Assembly: GCA_026686845.1 (NCBI GenBank)
Contig: JAIVEN010000014.1
Coordinates: 9,162,001-9,226,000 of the forward strand
DNA: 64,000 bases
Source: Adenanthera pavonina
Taxonomy: Eukaryota > Streptophyta > Magnoliopsida > Fabales > Fabaceae
Reading direction: 5' to 3'
Shown here: positions 49,201 through 61,883 of the stretch, one piece after another
Layout of the letters: every line of letters begins with the position of its first letter
Numbering within the stretch: position 1 is the first letter of the stretch
Position numbers and translations under genes: made by a program
Notes under the pieces: model-generated
Told to the model about the DNA's origin: nothing
Databases searched by the model: none
The model's input: the letters and a program-made list of their open reading frames with translations, nothing else

Positions 49201-49770
49201 TTCCCAGAACGAAGCATGCACAAAACATGCCTTGCGTTTTCAGAGGTACCTTTCACCATCGAGGAATGACAATTATAGCTCCTAACGATGGTGATCGCCT
49301 TGTGGTTGAGCTGTCCCCCTCACAATAATGTTCAAAGATCCACTGTGGTGGAATCCCTCAATTCCCCTCTTACCTTTCTCCTCATACTTCCATACCAGAA
49401 TTGCCGTGTCTGGCTGTAAATTTCATGGCAACAACGAAACAAATATGAAGCATAACTTGTAGATCCATCTCATGGGAAGCACAACACCTTTAAGGCTTAT
49501 TATCTTTAGGTTCGACGAGAAATTACGGAAGAGAGGAGGAAGGAATATTTTATTGAAAATATTCTGTTTGTAAAATATTAATTAATTATAGATTTTTAAT
49601 GACCTTTTGAAATCATCCCCTTTTTAGTAATTTTTTAATTTCTCTAGTTCTTGCCGGTTAACGAATACATCCAAGACCAACTTAGTTTTCCAGATTTCTC
49701 TAATTTGAATAAGTAAAACTGGAGTAGAAAGTTTTTATCCGAGTCAATGGGAAAAAACAATCCATTATTT
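46265..49770. other. Intergenic region with an exon-like island
   Basis: Mostly AT-rich. At 48420-49460 the DNA has balanced composition. On the minus strand there is an exon-like unit, acceptor CGAATTACAG, then a frame reading GKTKSLEEEKTRRKK, then GTCATAGG (about 48740-48690). Nearby frames read PAGRVHKLAFSRYELLLYVG and SENARHVLCMLRSGKAKTV. No family was recognised, and no continuous gene model could be built. An (AT)n run lies near 48962-48983. Confidence 0.35.
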
Positions 49771-49780
49771 CTTTCCCGTC

Positions 49781-50052
49781 GATTTTTTGAGCAGAATATA
49801 ATAAATAAATAAATTATTTACTAATATATATTGTGTTAGAAAGAATTTACCAATCTATATTAATAAAAATTGATGATCAGAAAATCGACGAACGCGTTAT
49901 GAATAAATCGATCAGTGGATACTCGATTTTTTTTTAAATAAAAAAGAAAGCCGATTGGGAACTAATCAATTTGTTGGTATAAAAAGCAAGTTGATTAATT
50001 ATTAATCCGCTTGCTTTTATTTTTTATTTTTAATTTTTTTTCACCCAACTTT

Positions 50053-50085
<33 letters not shown>

Positions 50086-51381
50086 TCTGGTGTTTTTTTT
50101 TTAACAGAATTTTATTTTAAAAAAATTAGGAATATAATAAATTATTTTTAATATAATAGATTATTTTTAATATGCCAATAAAAATCCTTAGACTACTTTA
50201 TAATATAATATAACACGAATGAAGTAACAACAATATAATAATTTAATGTATATAATAATTAGAATTAGTGATTTTTATAATTATGAAAAAAATAATAGTT
50301 TAGAAAATAAAAAAAATTGGGATTCATTAGTTAATCAATTTTTTTAAATAAAGAAAGTAAGTCTATTGTGTAGGCCATTAACTTATTAATAGGTAATTTT
50401 TTAAAAAAGAAAAAGATATTTCAATACATGTAATAAAAAATATTTCTAAATGATTAGTTTTAGTTGAAGAGTTAATTTATGTCAATTGAAAATTTTTAAA
50501 TTGGGTTTTGATGGAGAAATATTATTAGTTATGAGTAATTACATGTTGTTTCCCTTTTTTTTTTTCATCATTCAAAAGCAAGTTGATTGGGTACCCAATC
50601 GAGTTGCTTTTTTTGTTTAATAAATGAATTTTATTTTAATGAAGTTTCTTTTATTTTTTTTTAAATTTTTTTAGACGTCATTTTTCTATATTCTAATTGA
50701 AAAATATTGTTAGTTTTGTGTAATTACCTGTTATTTTTCTCTCTTTTTTTTTACATTCAAAAGCAAGTGGATTGGGTGCTTTTGTTTTTTTTAATAAATG
50801 AATTTTATTTTAATGAATTTTTTTTTTTTTAGACGTCATATCCTGATTGAGAAATATTATTAGTTTTGGATAATTACCTGTTATTTTCCCCTTTTTTTTT
50901 AATAAATGAATTTTATTTTAATGAATTTTTTTAAAATTTTTTTACGCATAGTCTTTCTATCTATTTTAGGTGATTTTTTTCTCATAATATCTAGTAATTT
51001 ATTATTGTTATCCCTAATTTTTTTATTATTAGTGTTATAAATTATGTTATATTTAATGAAATGAGAGAAATTAATAAAAGTAAAATTTGAAATTTTTATT
51101 TTTTTTAATTTAAAAATATAATAAATATTTCTTAATATACGTAAAATCTCTCTTATTATCTTATAATATGAGACAAAGAGAGTAATAAAAATATAATGAT
51201 TTTGTTTGTATAATGATTATAATAAATTATTTTTATAATAAATAGAAAAAATAACTTATAATAAAAATTATAACTAGTTTATTATTAGGAGATAATTTTT
51301 GATAAATAAATCTATTAAATATCAAATAGTGTGTTTTTATTTTTTTAAAAAATAAAGTATATAATTTTTCCTTCATTTTAC
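49781..51381 (+). repeat. Left arm of the foldback
   Basis: A 1,601-nt arm. It contains repeated sub-blocks with AATAAATGAATTTTATTTTAATGAA near 50618, 50797 and 50900 and a (TA)n-(TG)n tract near 50054-50085. Confidence 0.85.
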
Positions 51382-51464
51382 CCGTGAATCAACATGCTTC
51401 ATGCTTCATTTAGAAGAGGAAGTGTACTTGACTCCATCAATTAAAAAATAAAAAAATAATAATA

Positions 51465-53076
51465 GTAAAATGAAGGGAAAATTCTATACTTTATTTTTTA
51501 AAAAAATAAAAACACACTATTTGATATTTAATAGATTTATTTATTAAAAATTATCTCTCAATAATAAACTAGTTATAATTTTTATTATGATCTATTTTTT
51601 TCTATTTATTATAAAAATAATTTATTCTAATCATTATACAAACAAAATTATTATATTTTATTACTCTCTTTATCATTATATTTTTTTTACTCTCTTTGTC
51701 CCATATTATAAGATAATAAGAAAAATTTTATGTATATTAAGAAATATTTATTACATTTTTAAATTAAAAAATAAAAATTTCAAATTTTACTTCTATTAAT
51801 TTTACTCATTTCATTAAATATAACATAATTTACAACACTAATAATATAATAAATAAATAAAAAATAATAAATTATTACATATTATGAGAAAAAAATAAAA
51901 TAGATAGAAAGACTATGTATAAAAAAATTTAAAAAAAATAAAAGAAAGTTCATTAAAAAAATTCATTTATTAAAAAAAAATAAAAGCAAGTTAATGGTAA
52001 AAAAAGGGGAAACCACATGTAATTACACAGAACTAATAATATTTCTTAATCAGAATTCAATTTAAAAATTTTCATGTCATATAAATTAAATTTTCAATTG
52101 AAATAAATTAATTCTTTAATTAAAACTAATAATATAATAAATAAAGGATAAAAATAATAAATTACTATATATTATGAGATAAAAAATCGCCTGAGATAGA
52201 TAGAAAAACGACGTCTAAAAAAATAAAAAATAAAATCATTAAAATAAAATTCATTTATTAAAAAAAACAAAAGCAAGTATCCAATCGACTTGCTTTTGAA
52301 TGGTAAAATAACAAAGGGAAAACAATAAGTAATTATCCAGAACTAATAATATTTTTCAATCAGAATCCAATTTAAAATTTTCCATGTCATATAAATTAAA
52401 TTTTTAATTGAGATAAATTAACTCTTTAACTAAAACTAATGATTTGGAAATATTTTTTATTAAATGTATTGAAATATCTTTTTCTTTTTTAAAAAATTAC
52501 TCATTAGTAAGTCAATGCCCTACACAATAAACTTACTTTCTTTATTTAAAAAAAATTGATTAGCTAATAAATCCCAACTTTTTTATTTTCTAAACTATTA
52601 TTTTTTTCATAATTTAAAAATCATTAATTCTAATCATTATATACATTAAATTATTATATTGTTGTTAGTTCATTCGTCTTATATTATATTATAAAGTAAT
52701 TGAAAAATTTTTATCACATATTAAAAATAATTTATTATATTCATAATATTTTAAAATAAAATTATGTAAAAAAAAACACCGGAAAACACATGCACATATA
52801 TATATATATATATATAAATCAGGTGAAAAAAAATTAAAAATAAAAAATAAAAACAAGTCGATTAATAATTAATCAACTTACTTTTTATACCGATGAATCA
52901 ATTAACTCCCAATTGACTTTCTTTTTTATTTAAAAAAAAAATCATGTATCACTGATCAATTTATTCACAGTGCATTTTTCGATTGTTTAACCACCAATTT
53001 TTATTAATATAGATTGATAAATTCTTTTTAACAGAATAAATAATTTATTTATTTATTATATTTTACTCAAAAAATC
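51465..53076 (-). repeat. Right arm of the foldback
   Basis: A 1,612-nt arm, the inverted counterpart of 49781-51381. The matching sub-blocks appear as TTCATTAAA..AATTCATTTATT near 51949 and 52237, and the (AT)n tract is near 52795-52816. Confidence 0.85.
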
Positions 53077-53086
53077 CTTTTCCGTC

Positions 53087-53776
53087 TTATATTTTTATTA
53101 TTCTTCTTATTATTCTTCTCTCGCTTTCCCGAACCAACCCAAGAGTTAAGGCATCCTCCAGCCATTTCTTATGATCTTTTCCCTTCACTGGATTCCTTTA
53201 CCTCCTCCTATCAGCTCTAAGATGCCTTCAAATGCTGACCCAACATGTGTAAAAGCATCAGTACCTTCCCAAGCATTCGAAAAACCCTACCCAACTAAAC
53301 TTCTAAACAACAAAATAACAAGTCTAAACAATTATGCCATATTTTTTAAATAAATCTTGTATATATAAAATCCATAATAAACAAATAAACACATGGGGCA
53401 AAGTAAAACTTACTCAGAAAGCTCACATTTATTTATAATTAGCTTACTCTTCCCATAATTTACTACCCAAATATACCTTAGTTTTGCCAATACAAACCTA
53501 CATAAACCTGAAGAGATTAGTTATCATGAAGTAACAGGTCCACAAGCAGATTGTTCAAAATAAGGTTTATGTCACAATTACCTCCACTTCACCAATGTCA
53601 TACAAAAGGAATATTCACAAATGGTAGCCAGAAACCCTTACCAATTACCAATGTTAAGTTCCACAGACAAAAAGAGAAAGCATTCATTCAAGATATCTTT
53701 AATTCTTTTACACAAGGAGAAGCAAATAATATTTTTTTGGAGCTTCATCCAAACAGTTGAAAGAAGGCGGGACCGT
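53087..53776. other. Probable 3' UTR and flank of the E2 gene
   Basis: From about 53400 on, the sequence directly follows the minus-strand E2 stop and is probably its 3' UTR. The rest is intergenic flank of the foldback. No other gene was seen. Confidence 0.45.
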
Positions 53777-56700
53777 TCATCCCATGGCATACTTCTGTGT
53801 CCAGCTGCGAGCAGTAGCTTCATACTTGGCTCTGTCGGTCTTGTACATGTGAGCAATTTCAGGGACGAGGGGGTCATCAGGGTTGGGATCCGTCAACAAT
53901 GAGCATATTGACAAAAGGACCTGAAAATAATGGAAATTAGTTCTTCCAAGATTGAACTACCGCAATACATGAAGAGGAGTCATCAATCAGGTTATCATAA
54001 CAATGGCCCTAACGAAATAAAAATGAAGCACCATAAAGGAAACTGAAAAGCATATTTAAGTTATTCAATTCAATCACTTATATTTCTGTAGTGGCTAAAA
54101 CAATCATCTATACTTCTGTCAGATCATATATCGAACGTTCCAATGGGACATCTGTCAGATCATATATGATAAGCTGATCAAAACGGCTTAATATTGGCTG
54201 CTGAACAAATACCAGATCTCAGAGTTCGAACGCATATCGTCAACACGTAAAGCTATTGGGACAACAACGCAAAATCATACATATCCAGGATACCTTCTGT
54301 CTAAGTACCACCAATACTCTAAATTCTCCTCTTGCTCCTCCTAGAGAGAATACAATCCTCAAAGGTTTAGTGTTTTAAATCCAAAACAATAACATATGTT
54401 GAATTCTTAGGGTGCTACTTTCTGAAGTCCACTTAGAAGTGTTTCAAAAGATTACCAAGTATGTAGAAGATACACATTGGCAACCCACCAGTAACAAAAC
54501 AGAACAAGTAAAATAACAGGTATCGTAGAAGACATATTGTCACATCAGAATACATGTTACTATTTCTACACACAGCAATATTGTCACACATCAGGATACA
54601 TATTACTATTCCTGCTTACAGCAATTTAGTAGGTAACATGACAGATACTTCCACTGTCAACATCACAGAGCTGGCCACCATGGAGCATGTAAAGAGCAAT
54701 ACGAGGTAGTGCAGATTATGCATTTAGTTACCAGTTGATAACAAACTAATTTTTATGAAAGATTAACGGATGTCAAGAGAACCAGTTAATATCAAACCTT
54801 GGAAATTGTAAGAGCTGGGCTCCATTGTTCTTTAAGAATGTCAAGACAAATACTTCCATTGCTATTGATGTTAGGATGGAACACCTTAGTCCTAAATGCA
54901 ACCTGCAACATTCAGATAAACCAATTTTATCAGTTTTAAATTCTAAATTAGAATGCAGACAAAAGTAAAAGATATCTACAAGCTTGACTATCATCCAGGG
55001 AAACAGTAATAATTTCAGCTTCAGGAAGACAAGGTAAATAAGCCCTTAAACCCAGCGTCACGAACTCTATTTGGCATGCCAAAAGACAAAGTAAATTAAA
55101 CAGGATAATTCTACAGTAAGTTGGATCTGTAAGCATATCAAATTCTCTCACCAGGAAGACCTGGAATGATATTGGGTTTCAAAGAAAGAGGAGAATGAGT
55201 TGAAATCGTCAAAGGACAGGTAGATTGAAATCTCAGTAAACTACCAGTTGAAACCAAGCAAATAGTCTGGCTCCAGCAGCTCAACTCTCTTTTCAACCGT
55301 CTGCTTTTCAATGATTTCATATGTGTGTAAGTGTGTGAATGTGTGTGCACTGGGGAGGGAGATGTGGGGCAGCCCCAAAGGAAAGAATCTGTAGTATACA
55401 CCATAAACAGTATGATGATTTGCCTGGTCCACACATATAATAAGTAGAAAGAAGAAAAACTGCCAGTACAAACCAATTTTTCCTGTCGGTAGTACAGAAG
55501 CCACACATGCACGCATACCACACCAACACTATAACATTGTTCACGGCACAAAGTTAATTACTTAAGTGTAGAAAGCAAAATCACTTCCAACACTTGGCAA
55601 GAATGTCCATATGATGCAAACGTGCAGGTTACTTTTGCATAATATGCTAGTTTTAAGCCCACATTTCAATGGAATATTGCATAAGGCTAATGAAAAGCCA
55701 TAACTTGCTCTAGCATTCTCCTCACTCAAATATATTTGCTAATTGCAACATCAAAAAATGACAACTGTTTTCTGTTAATGTTTCAGAACATATAACAAAC
55801 TATTTTAATTGTAAGGAAATTATTTATTCCACAAATGCTAGTAACACGGTTATACCATAAACTGAGATGAACTCATCATGATTTATTCCGACCAGTACAC
55901 TGACAAATATATCTGAGAGCTATATCACACGACTTACACCATTCTGCCTGGGCCTAATACACAACACACATACACTAATAACAAAGAAAATGTAAAATGA
56001 TTATAAAGAGAGAAAAAATTCAAAAATAAGATACTTTTAGAATTGTAGAAGTAATAAAACAGAAATGCAATGAACCTAAAACCCATAATCTTCTTTATTT
56101 GATTCAATGACTAGTTCAATCAAACAAACACTGCTCTCAAAATTTCAACACAACTTTGGCCCAGAGTTAATTTTGTAGCAGTTCATACTTCTGAGTCTAC
56201 AAGATACCACCTTCAAGGAGAACATGCCCAACAAGTAAATCCAGATTTGTTTTCCAAGTAGTTTGAATAATCATCAACAGACCTCAACATTATTGCAACT
56301 TGTGCAAATATACTAGTGCCTAATACGAGGAACAACTCAGGATAAATTACCTTTGGTGGCTTGAACGGATAGTCAGGAGGAAAATGAATTGAGACAAGGA
56401 AGACACCACCGGCATATGGACTATCAGAAGGTCCCATTATTGTTGCTTGCCAATGAAACATGTCCTCAGCCACGGGACCTAATATAGATGATAGTAAATT
56501 ATGACGTTACTAAACGAAGCAAACCACTTTCAGATTACAAGTTACAACTAACTTCATACACCCAACCAAATGAACCGATATGATAGTGTAAATACAAATC
56601 TTACAAGAAAAGTCGGGAACACTATATACCAAGGATGGTGCTAGACCAGACTTAAACGCTCCTGTAACACTAACCACCATCATGCTCTTTTTCATATCTA

Positions 56701-57183
56701 ATCGCAGGCAGATTCTCAATAACAAATACGGAACCATGATTTTGCCAAGGTAATCAATGCATAAACATTTTAACATGAGAAGAATCAAACTACGTTATAG
56801 GTTTCGTGATGACTGATCAAACCTGTCACATAATCTTTAAGTATATTCAACACCGACTAAAAGAACAGAAAAATTATGCCTACTGAAAATACAGGGTCAA
56901 TTTGCCAATGACTACAGAGCATTAATTGATTTTTTTAATTGATTTTTTCTTCAAAAGATTTACTTAGAAATATACGAAAAATGCTGAAAATGAGGCTGAA
57001 AAATCTTCTGCCGTTGGCGGGGAAGGTTCCAGCATGATTTATCAGGATGCCGCTGTAATCGGGAAAATTAATAGATAAGGAAAGAAATCTAAGAAGGGGA
57101 TCAGGAAGCTCACCCGCACTGCATGATGTAGGAGGGTCTTTCTGCAGATCCTTGAGCTCCTTCAGGATGCGCTTTGATGCCAT
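53777..57183 (-). CDS. UBC9: Ubiquitin-conjugating enzyme E2, UBC8/9/28 type
   Basis: Four coding exons on the minus strand: 57183-57114, 56478-56351, 54902-54798 and 53920-53777. The lengths 70, 128, 105 and 144 nt give exactly 148 residues, the usual length for this class. The protein starts MASKRILKELKDLQKDPP and ends WTQKYAMG. The UBC fold motifs are present: FPPDYPFKPP, then HPNI and the active-site Cys85 in SNGSICLDILKEQWSPALT. This class takes ubiquitin from E1 and passes it to substrates with RING-type E3 ligases in cytosol and nucleus. It corresponds to yeast Ubc4/5, not to the SUMO enzyme also named Ubc9. Choice among Arabidopsis UBC8, UBC9 and UBC28 is not settled. No lesion was found. 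Confidence 0.97.
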
Positions 57184-57385
57184 AGTTAACTTCAGGTAAA
57201 AATCCACAAATATCCAACAATAAATCTTTATCAGCAAGCAGATCGTGAGGCCCAGAAGCAACAAGATGAAACTACGCCCAAATATCTCGAAGTCGAATGG
57301 ATAACGACAAAAGAGGCAACAATCTCTTTCAATGACTACACAGAAATGTAAACAACAGAGACAGAACGAGAACGCTTGATTACCT

Positions 57386-57520
57386 GAGATCGAATTGAAG
57401 TAACGGAGACGGACAGAAAGTATAAATCAAGCTGCGAGACAACGAAAAGGAAAACCAGGGAAATAATTGAGGGTGGGGAGCTGAAAGGAAAAATTATAGG
57501 CCACAGAGAGAGAGGGAGGA
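57386..57520 (-). other. Putative non-coding first exon of the E2 gene
   Basis: A CT-rich minus-strand segment with CTCTCTCTCTGTGG at its start ends in donor CTCAG|GTAATC (57385). The coding start at 57183 follows about 200 nt later, so an acceptor in between is needed. Plant UBC genes of this class commonly have a 5' UTR intron. Confidence 0.5.
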
Positions 57521-59676
57521 GAGGAAGAGATTGCTTCTAGAATTTTCAGTATTCGTATTCGATGTTAGCGTAAGATCAACGCTTACGTTCTGGTACTGTT
57601 TTTTTTTTTTTAATACAATTATATATTTGAGATACAGGGAATACCGACACAGAAGCTTCCACACAAAAGGTCGTCATCAGGATTATAAAAAGAATAAGGA
57701 AACGGATAAACGCGGTAAAATACTGCCTCCCTCTCCTTTGCTATATAGTATATATTTTTTCGTAGGGATTAATGTTTCAAAATATAGTATATTTTATAAA
57801 TTATATAGTATATATATATATTTTAAGATAGGTTTAAATATTTATTTATTATTAAAATATTTTATTTTTAATGCATTTAATGAAGATAATTTAAGAAAAG
57901 GTGAAAAAAATTTTTAGTTACTAATTATTGACTTGATCTGTGTGTAATAGTTAAAAGTATACTATAAACCGGAATAAAGAAGAATAAATTTAATCATTTT
58001 AGTGAATTTAATTGGCCACAAAATTGCCATTTACATCACATTCACACCGAGTCAAATTTAAGTTTAATTTTATCAAATTAAAAATTTAGAGATATGATTA
58101 AATTTAAACTCATGGAATTGTTATTACAAAGCCATTGTTTTTAACGTGATAGTAAATTATTTAGTATTTACCTTTCTATTGACTTTTTAAAAGAAAAAAA
58201 CTAATAATATTTTCATGCAGTTAGCTTATCTTTGTTCATATTCATTATATATATATATATTGTTTACTTGAGAAATAAAATTTTCTACATGTTTTCGTAT
58301 AAACAAAATATCTTTATAATTTTCCAGTGCGAAAAAAAGACTACAACACAAAATACTAGTTGAACCACCTAATATATTATTGAACTACTTGCTTCTATTG
58401 TATTGTCAACTGAACTAAATGGTTTTAATACATTTTTACGAATTAATTTTTATCTTCATAGAGTTGTAGTAAAATTATACATCATCCTTAAAACAAATAC
58501 AAACTTCACACAAGTAACAATAAACTTATATAAAATATTAAAAGTGTGTAGTATCCTTGAAATAATAAAAGGTTTGTTTGGATCCATATGTTTTTTTAAG
58601 GTTTTTAAAATAATTTTGTAAAATTATTTTTCAGAACAAATTATGGAAATAAAAAAATAAAAAAATTATTTAAATAATTATTACCAAAATTATAATTAGT
58701 AAATATTAAATGGATTATTTAAAATTTATAACACTACAATTAATGAGGTGGATATTTTTTATTTTTTCTTGTGTTTTCAAAATAAAAAATGTAAAATGCT
58801 TTAAAAATATTTTGAATTTTCTATTTTTTTATTTTTTTTTATTTTTCAGAATATTTTATAAAAAAATAGACTTATCAAATTAGTTTTTTAATTTTTTTTT
58901 TAAACAAAAAACTATTATAAAAACATAAATCAAACATGTTCAAACTTTTTCAATGTCTCGGAAAATTTTCCATTTAAAGAAATATGGGACCAAATAAGTT
59001 GAAATGATTAGTCCAAAATAACCCAGTCGTAGCTAAGGCATGGTTCGACCATAGAGCACTTTTATAATTAATTAGATTAGTCATTAAATCAGTTGAGATA
59101 TTGGTTTAAGGTTCATAGATTCAACCAGATTAAACTATAATCAAATTGGTATTAATAAAATTAATATATTTTTAATTTTATTTGTTATATATTATATAAA
59201 AAAGCTGTTATTAATAAGTTTCATAATTTAATATTAAAATCGAAATAAATTATTATTCATCGATGATTACATTTTGAATACAAAATAATCAATTAATTAT
59301 CTATCATTATATTATTTATTAAGTAAATCTATTATTATTAATAATTTTGTATCATAATAATACTTACATAACATTATAATAATGATAAAAAAATAAATTT
59401 ATACATAAAATAATACTATTTAATACTAAAAATAATATTATTTTATTTTTAAATTAAATATAATTTAAAAAAAATGGCCGATTCAAACCAGTTTATGACT
59501 TGTTGTGGCTAATTTATAATCGATTTAACTAGTTTTAAACTCAACTGATTTTTGCACTTGTCTGGATTAGATTAAGCACTACTTTCTAGCCCAATCAATC
59601 AAATCAGATGGTCCAACTTTTTGAAAAAGGATTACTCATTTTCCTTCTCATTAGTCCTATTAAATTAAGTTAAAAT
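57521..59676. other. Intergenic AT-rich DNA
   Basis: The E2 promoter is expected in the first few hundred bases. The remainder is AT-rich and includes the MITE copy at 58571-58938. No gene was recognised. Confidence 0.5.
58571..58938. mobile_element. MITE, copy B of a two-copy family
   Basis: The ends GGTTTGTTTGGATCC and AAATCAAACATG are partly inverted. The interior is the reverse-oriented relative of 39138-39513, sharing CAATTAATGAGGTGG and AATTATAATTAGTAA in antisense to that copy. It is non-coding. Confidence 0.6.
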
Positions 59677-61560
59677 TGTTAGGTTGACTGGTCACCCAAG
59701 AGGGGGATAAATTGGGTAATGTAAGATTTTTACTCTTTTTGCATCACAACCCAATTTCACTAAGAGTGCAGTAAAACAAGGATAAATAGAGAGAGTTGTG
59801 TACAGCAACTGAATAGAGAAGATGAAGAACAATATACAACAATTTATACTGGTTCAGCCCAACCACATGGCCTACATCCAATTCTCAAACTATCACTTGA
59901 GATTTTCCACTATATTCCACAGATTTGATCCGGGTACCTGTGAAGTCTCAGTACATTCCCACAAGTTTTAGTAGGCACTTGTGAAGCCACTCTCCTCACA
60001 CCTTTACAAGATGTGTAAATCCCTTAGTATTTCCCCACACTAAGATTCTACCCAGAATATGTAGAAAGAAATGTTTACAGAATGAAAAATTTTTTGCAGA
60101 GTAGATAATACACTGAAAGTTCACTCTATTGAGGTGAGTTTTTCAAACAATACTAAGATAGAAGGATTTTACAAATTGTTGCAGTATTTTTGCATAAACT
60201 CTTTTAAGATTGTTACCCATAAGTTCAAATGATGTTCTATTTATAGTTTTGTAGAGTAATTAGCTGTTAGAGACGTTACCCAACGGTTACTTTGTAAAAC
60301 TAACCGTTTACCAACCACATTTAATGTTTCTGACATTCTGAGATTCAAATTTTAGATGTTAACAGACGAATTTTGAAGAGACCATAAGTTAAAGTCTTTA
60401 GTGTTAAACTTCAAAGTTTGTCTGTTCAAATTTGAAATTTGAATTTTCATCTTGACAAATGTTTCTATGTTGAAACATACAAATTTTCAAGTTTAAAATA
60501 CTTCTAGTAAGTGTGAACAGTTGTTCCATATTGCTACAATGCCTTCGAAGTTTGAATTTTGGTGCCCAAAATTCGTCTGTTAGTGAGCAACTCAATATGT
60601 CATAAGTTCTTTCTTTCAAAATTTGAATTTTGGATATGGAAATTCGTCTGTTGGCTGTTCCAGAAGTATTTCCATGTTTTAGAGATTTCAAAATTCAAAT
60701 TTTCAAAGCTAAAATTCGTCTGTTATACTTAAAGTTTGAATTTTAGATATGAAAATTCGTATATTGGCTTTTCTCGAAGTATTTTCACATTCTGGTATTT
60801 CGAAATTCGAATTTTAAAAGTCAAAATTCGTTTGTTAGACTTGAAGTTTGAATTTCAGAAGCCAAAATTCGTCTGTTAGTAGCAAGCTCAACTTAGCACA
60901 AAGGTTCTCCGCGAAATTCGAATTTCGGAGGCCCAAAATTCGTCTATCAGATGCAAAACCTTCGTAACTTCAAATTTTGTACTGTAGACAATTTTGTAAA
61001 AGTTATAACTCTCTCATTTTAACTCCAAATTAAGCAAATGACCTATGGTTGGAAAGCTCTCAATTTATACTTTCAAATGCAATAAGTTTCACTTCAAAAA
61101 CAAACATATTTTATGAGATATAATCAAAATAATAATAAGAGGTCAAAACTGAAAATTCATATCGCACTACTCAACTTTAAATGACCATAACTTTTTCATA
61201 TGACCTTTATTTTGAGTGAAATAACCTTCTTTGAAAAGCTTATTAAGTCTAGTTTCATATGAAATAAGTTTTACATTAAATTCATATGTATTTTGAGAGA
61301 TGTATTAAAAATACTAATCAAAGGTCAAACTCTAGATTCTTGAAAATCATATTTGTTTGATCTAACTCATTTAAAACATATGATAACAAGATTAAATAAT
61401 TTGAAAGATTAATTCTACCTTAAGACCTAAGTGAAAACAAAATATACCTAGTGACTAGATCTTTAAATGTTGAGTTTTACTTTCACTTGGTCATTTCCTT
61501 CTTGGCATACTCCCTTCTGATCTTCCATTTTTGGAGCATCCTTTCTTTTCTTTTTTCTTG
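59677..61560. repeat. Repetitive LTR-like tract
   Basis: It starts TGTTAGGTTGACTGG, then CACCCAAGAGGGGG, then TTATACTGGTTCAGCC and GGCCTACATCCA, words that recur in plant LTR-type repeats. An array of AAATTCGTCTGTT motifs follows, then two versions of AA(G)TTATAACT/GACCATAACT with GGAAAGCT. No gag-pol coding was seen, and a second LTR and target duplication were not located. It could be a solo LTR. Confidence 0.4.
60365..60950 (+). repeat. Array of AAATTCGTCTGTT motifs
   Basis: The motif or a close variant occurs near 60570, 60641, 60711, 60751, 60824, 60864 and 60937, plus one inverted copy near 60362. Spacing is irregular (40-75 nt). Each copy is preceded by TTCAAATTT- or TTCGAATTT-type palindromic words. 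Confidence 0.7.
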
Positions 61561-61883
61561 AGTGAGGCATAATATTGATTTTCATTTCTGTATTCCAATA
61601 CGTACTCTTCTTACTTGGAGCAACATACATTTAATATATTACATTTACAAACCAAGTAGTTAGTCCAGTTTATATATCCAACTTATGTTATTCATTGTAA
61701 AAGTATAATAGATATATTTACACATAGCATGATATATGTATTATAATCATAATTAAACACATGCTAATATGTATTTTACTTCTTTAAGGAACATTATATA
61801 TGTTAAATGCATTTGTTCCTTATTACTCTATATTTATTATCATCAAAACTTATATTATACTAAACCTTACAAAAATTAGTCAT

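Larger units (their letters stand above)
49781..53076. mobile_element. Giant foldback element (3.3 kb), probably MULE-type
   Basis: The left arm 49781-51381 and right arm 51465-53076 are reverse complements along their whole length with moderate divergence, separated by an 83-nt spacer. Both outer ends read GATTTTTTGAG. A 10-bp imperfect direct repeat flanks the element: CTTTCCCGTC (49771-49780) and CTTTTCCGTC (53077-53086). Long terminal inverted repeats with a 9-10-bp target duplication are typical of Mutator-like elements and of Foldback-type derivatives. The arms are AT-rich, hold no credible transposase and contain smaller palindromes around GCAAGTTGATT and AATCGACTTGC words. A transcript through it would form a very long hairpin RNA. 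Confidence 0.85.

Noticed and set aside
51587..51799. Open frame of 70 codons inside the foldback
   Set aside because: It is AT-driven Ile/Tyr/Phe/Lys translation without any domain, as expected by chance in such DNA.
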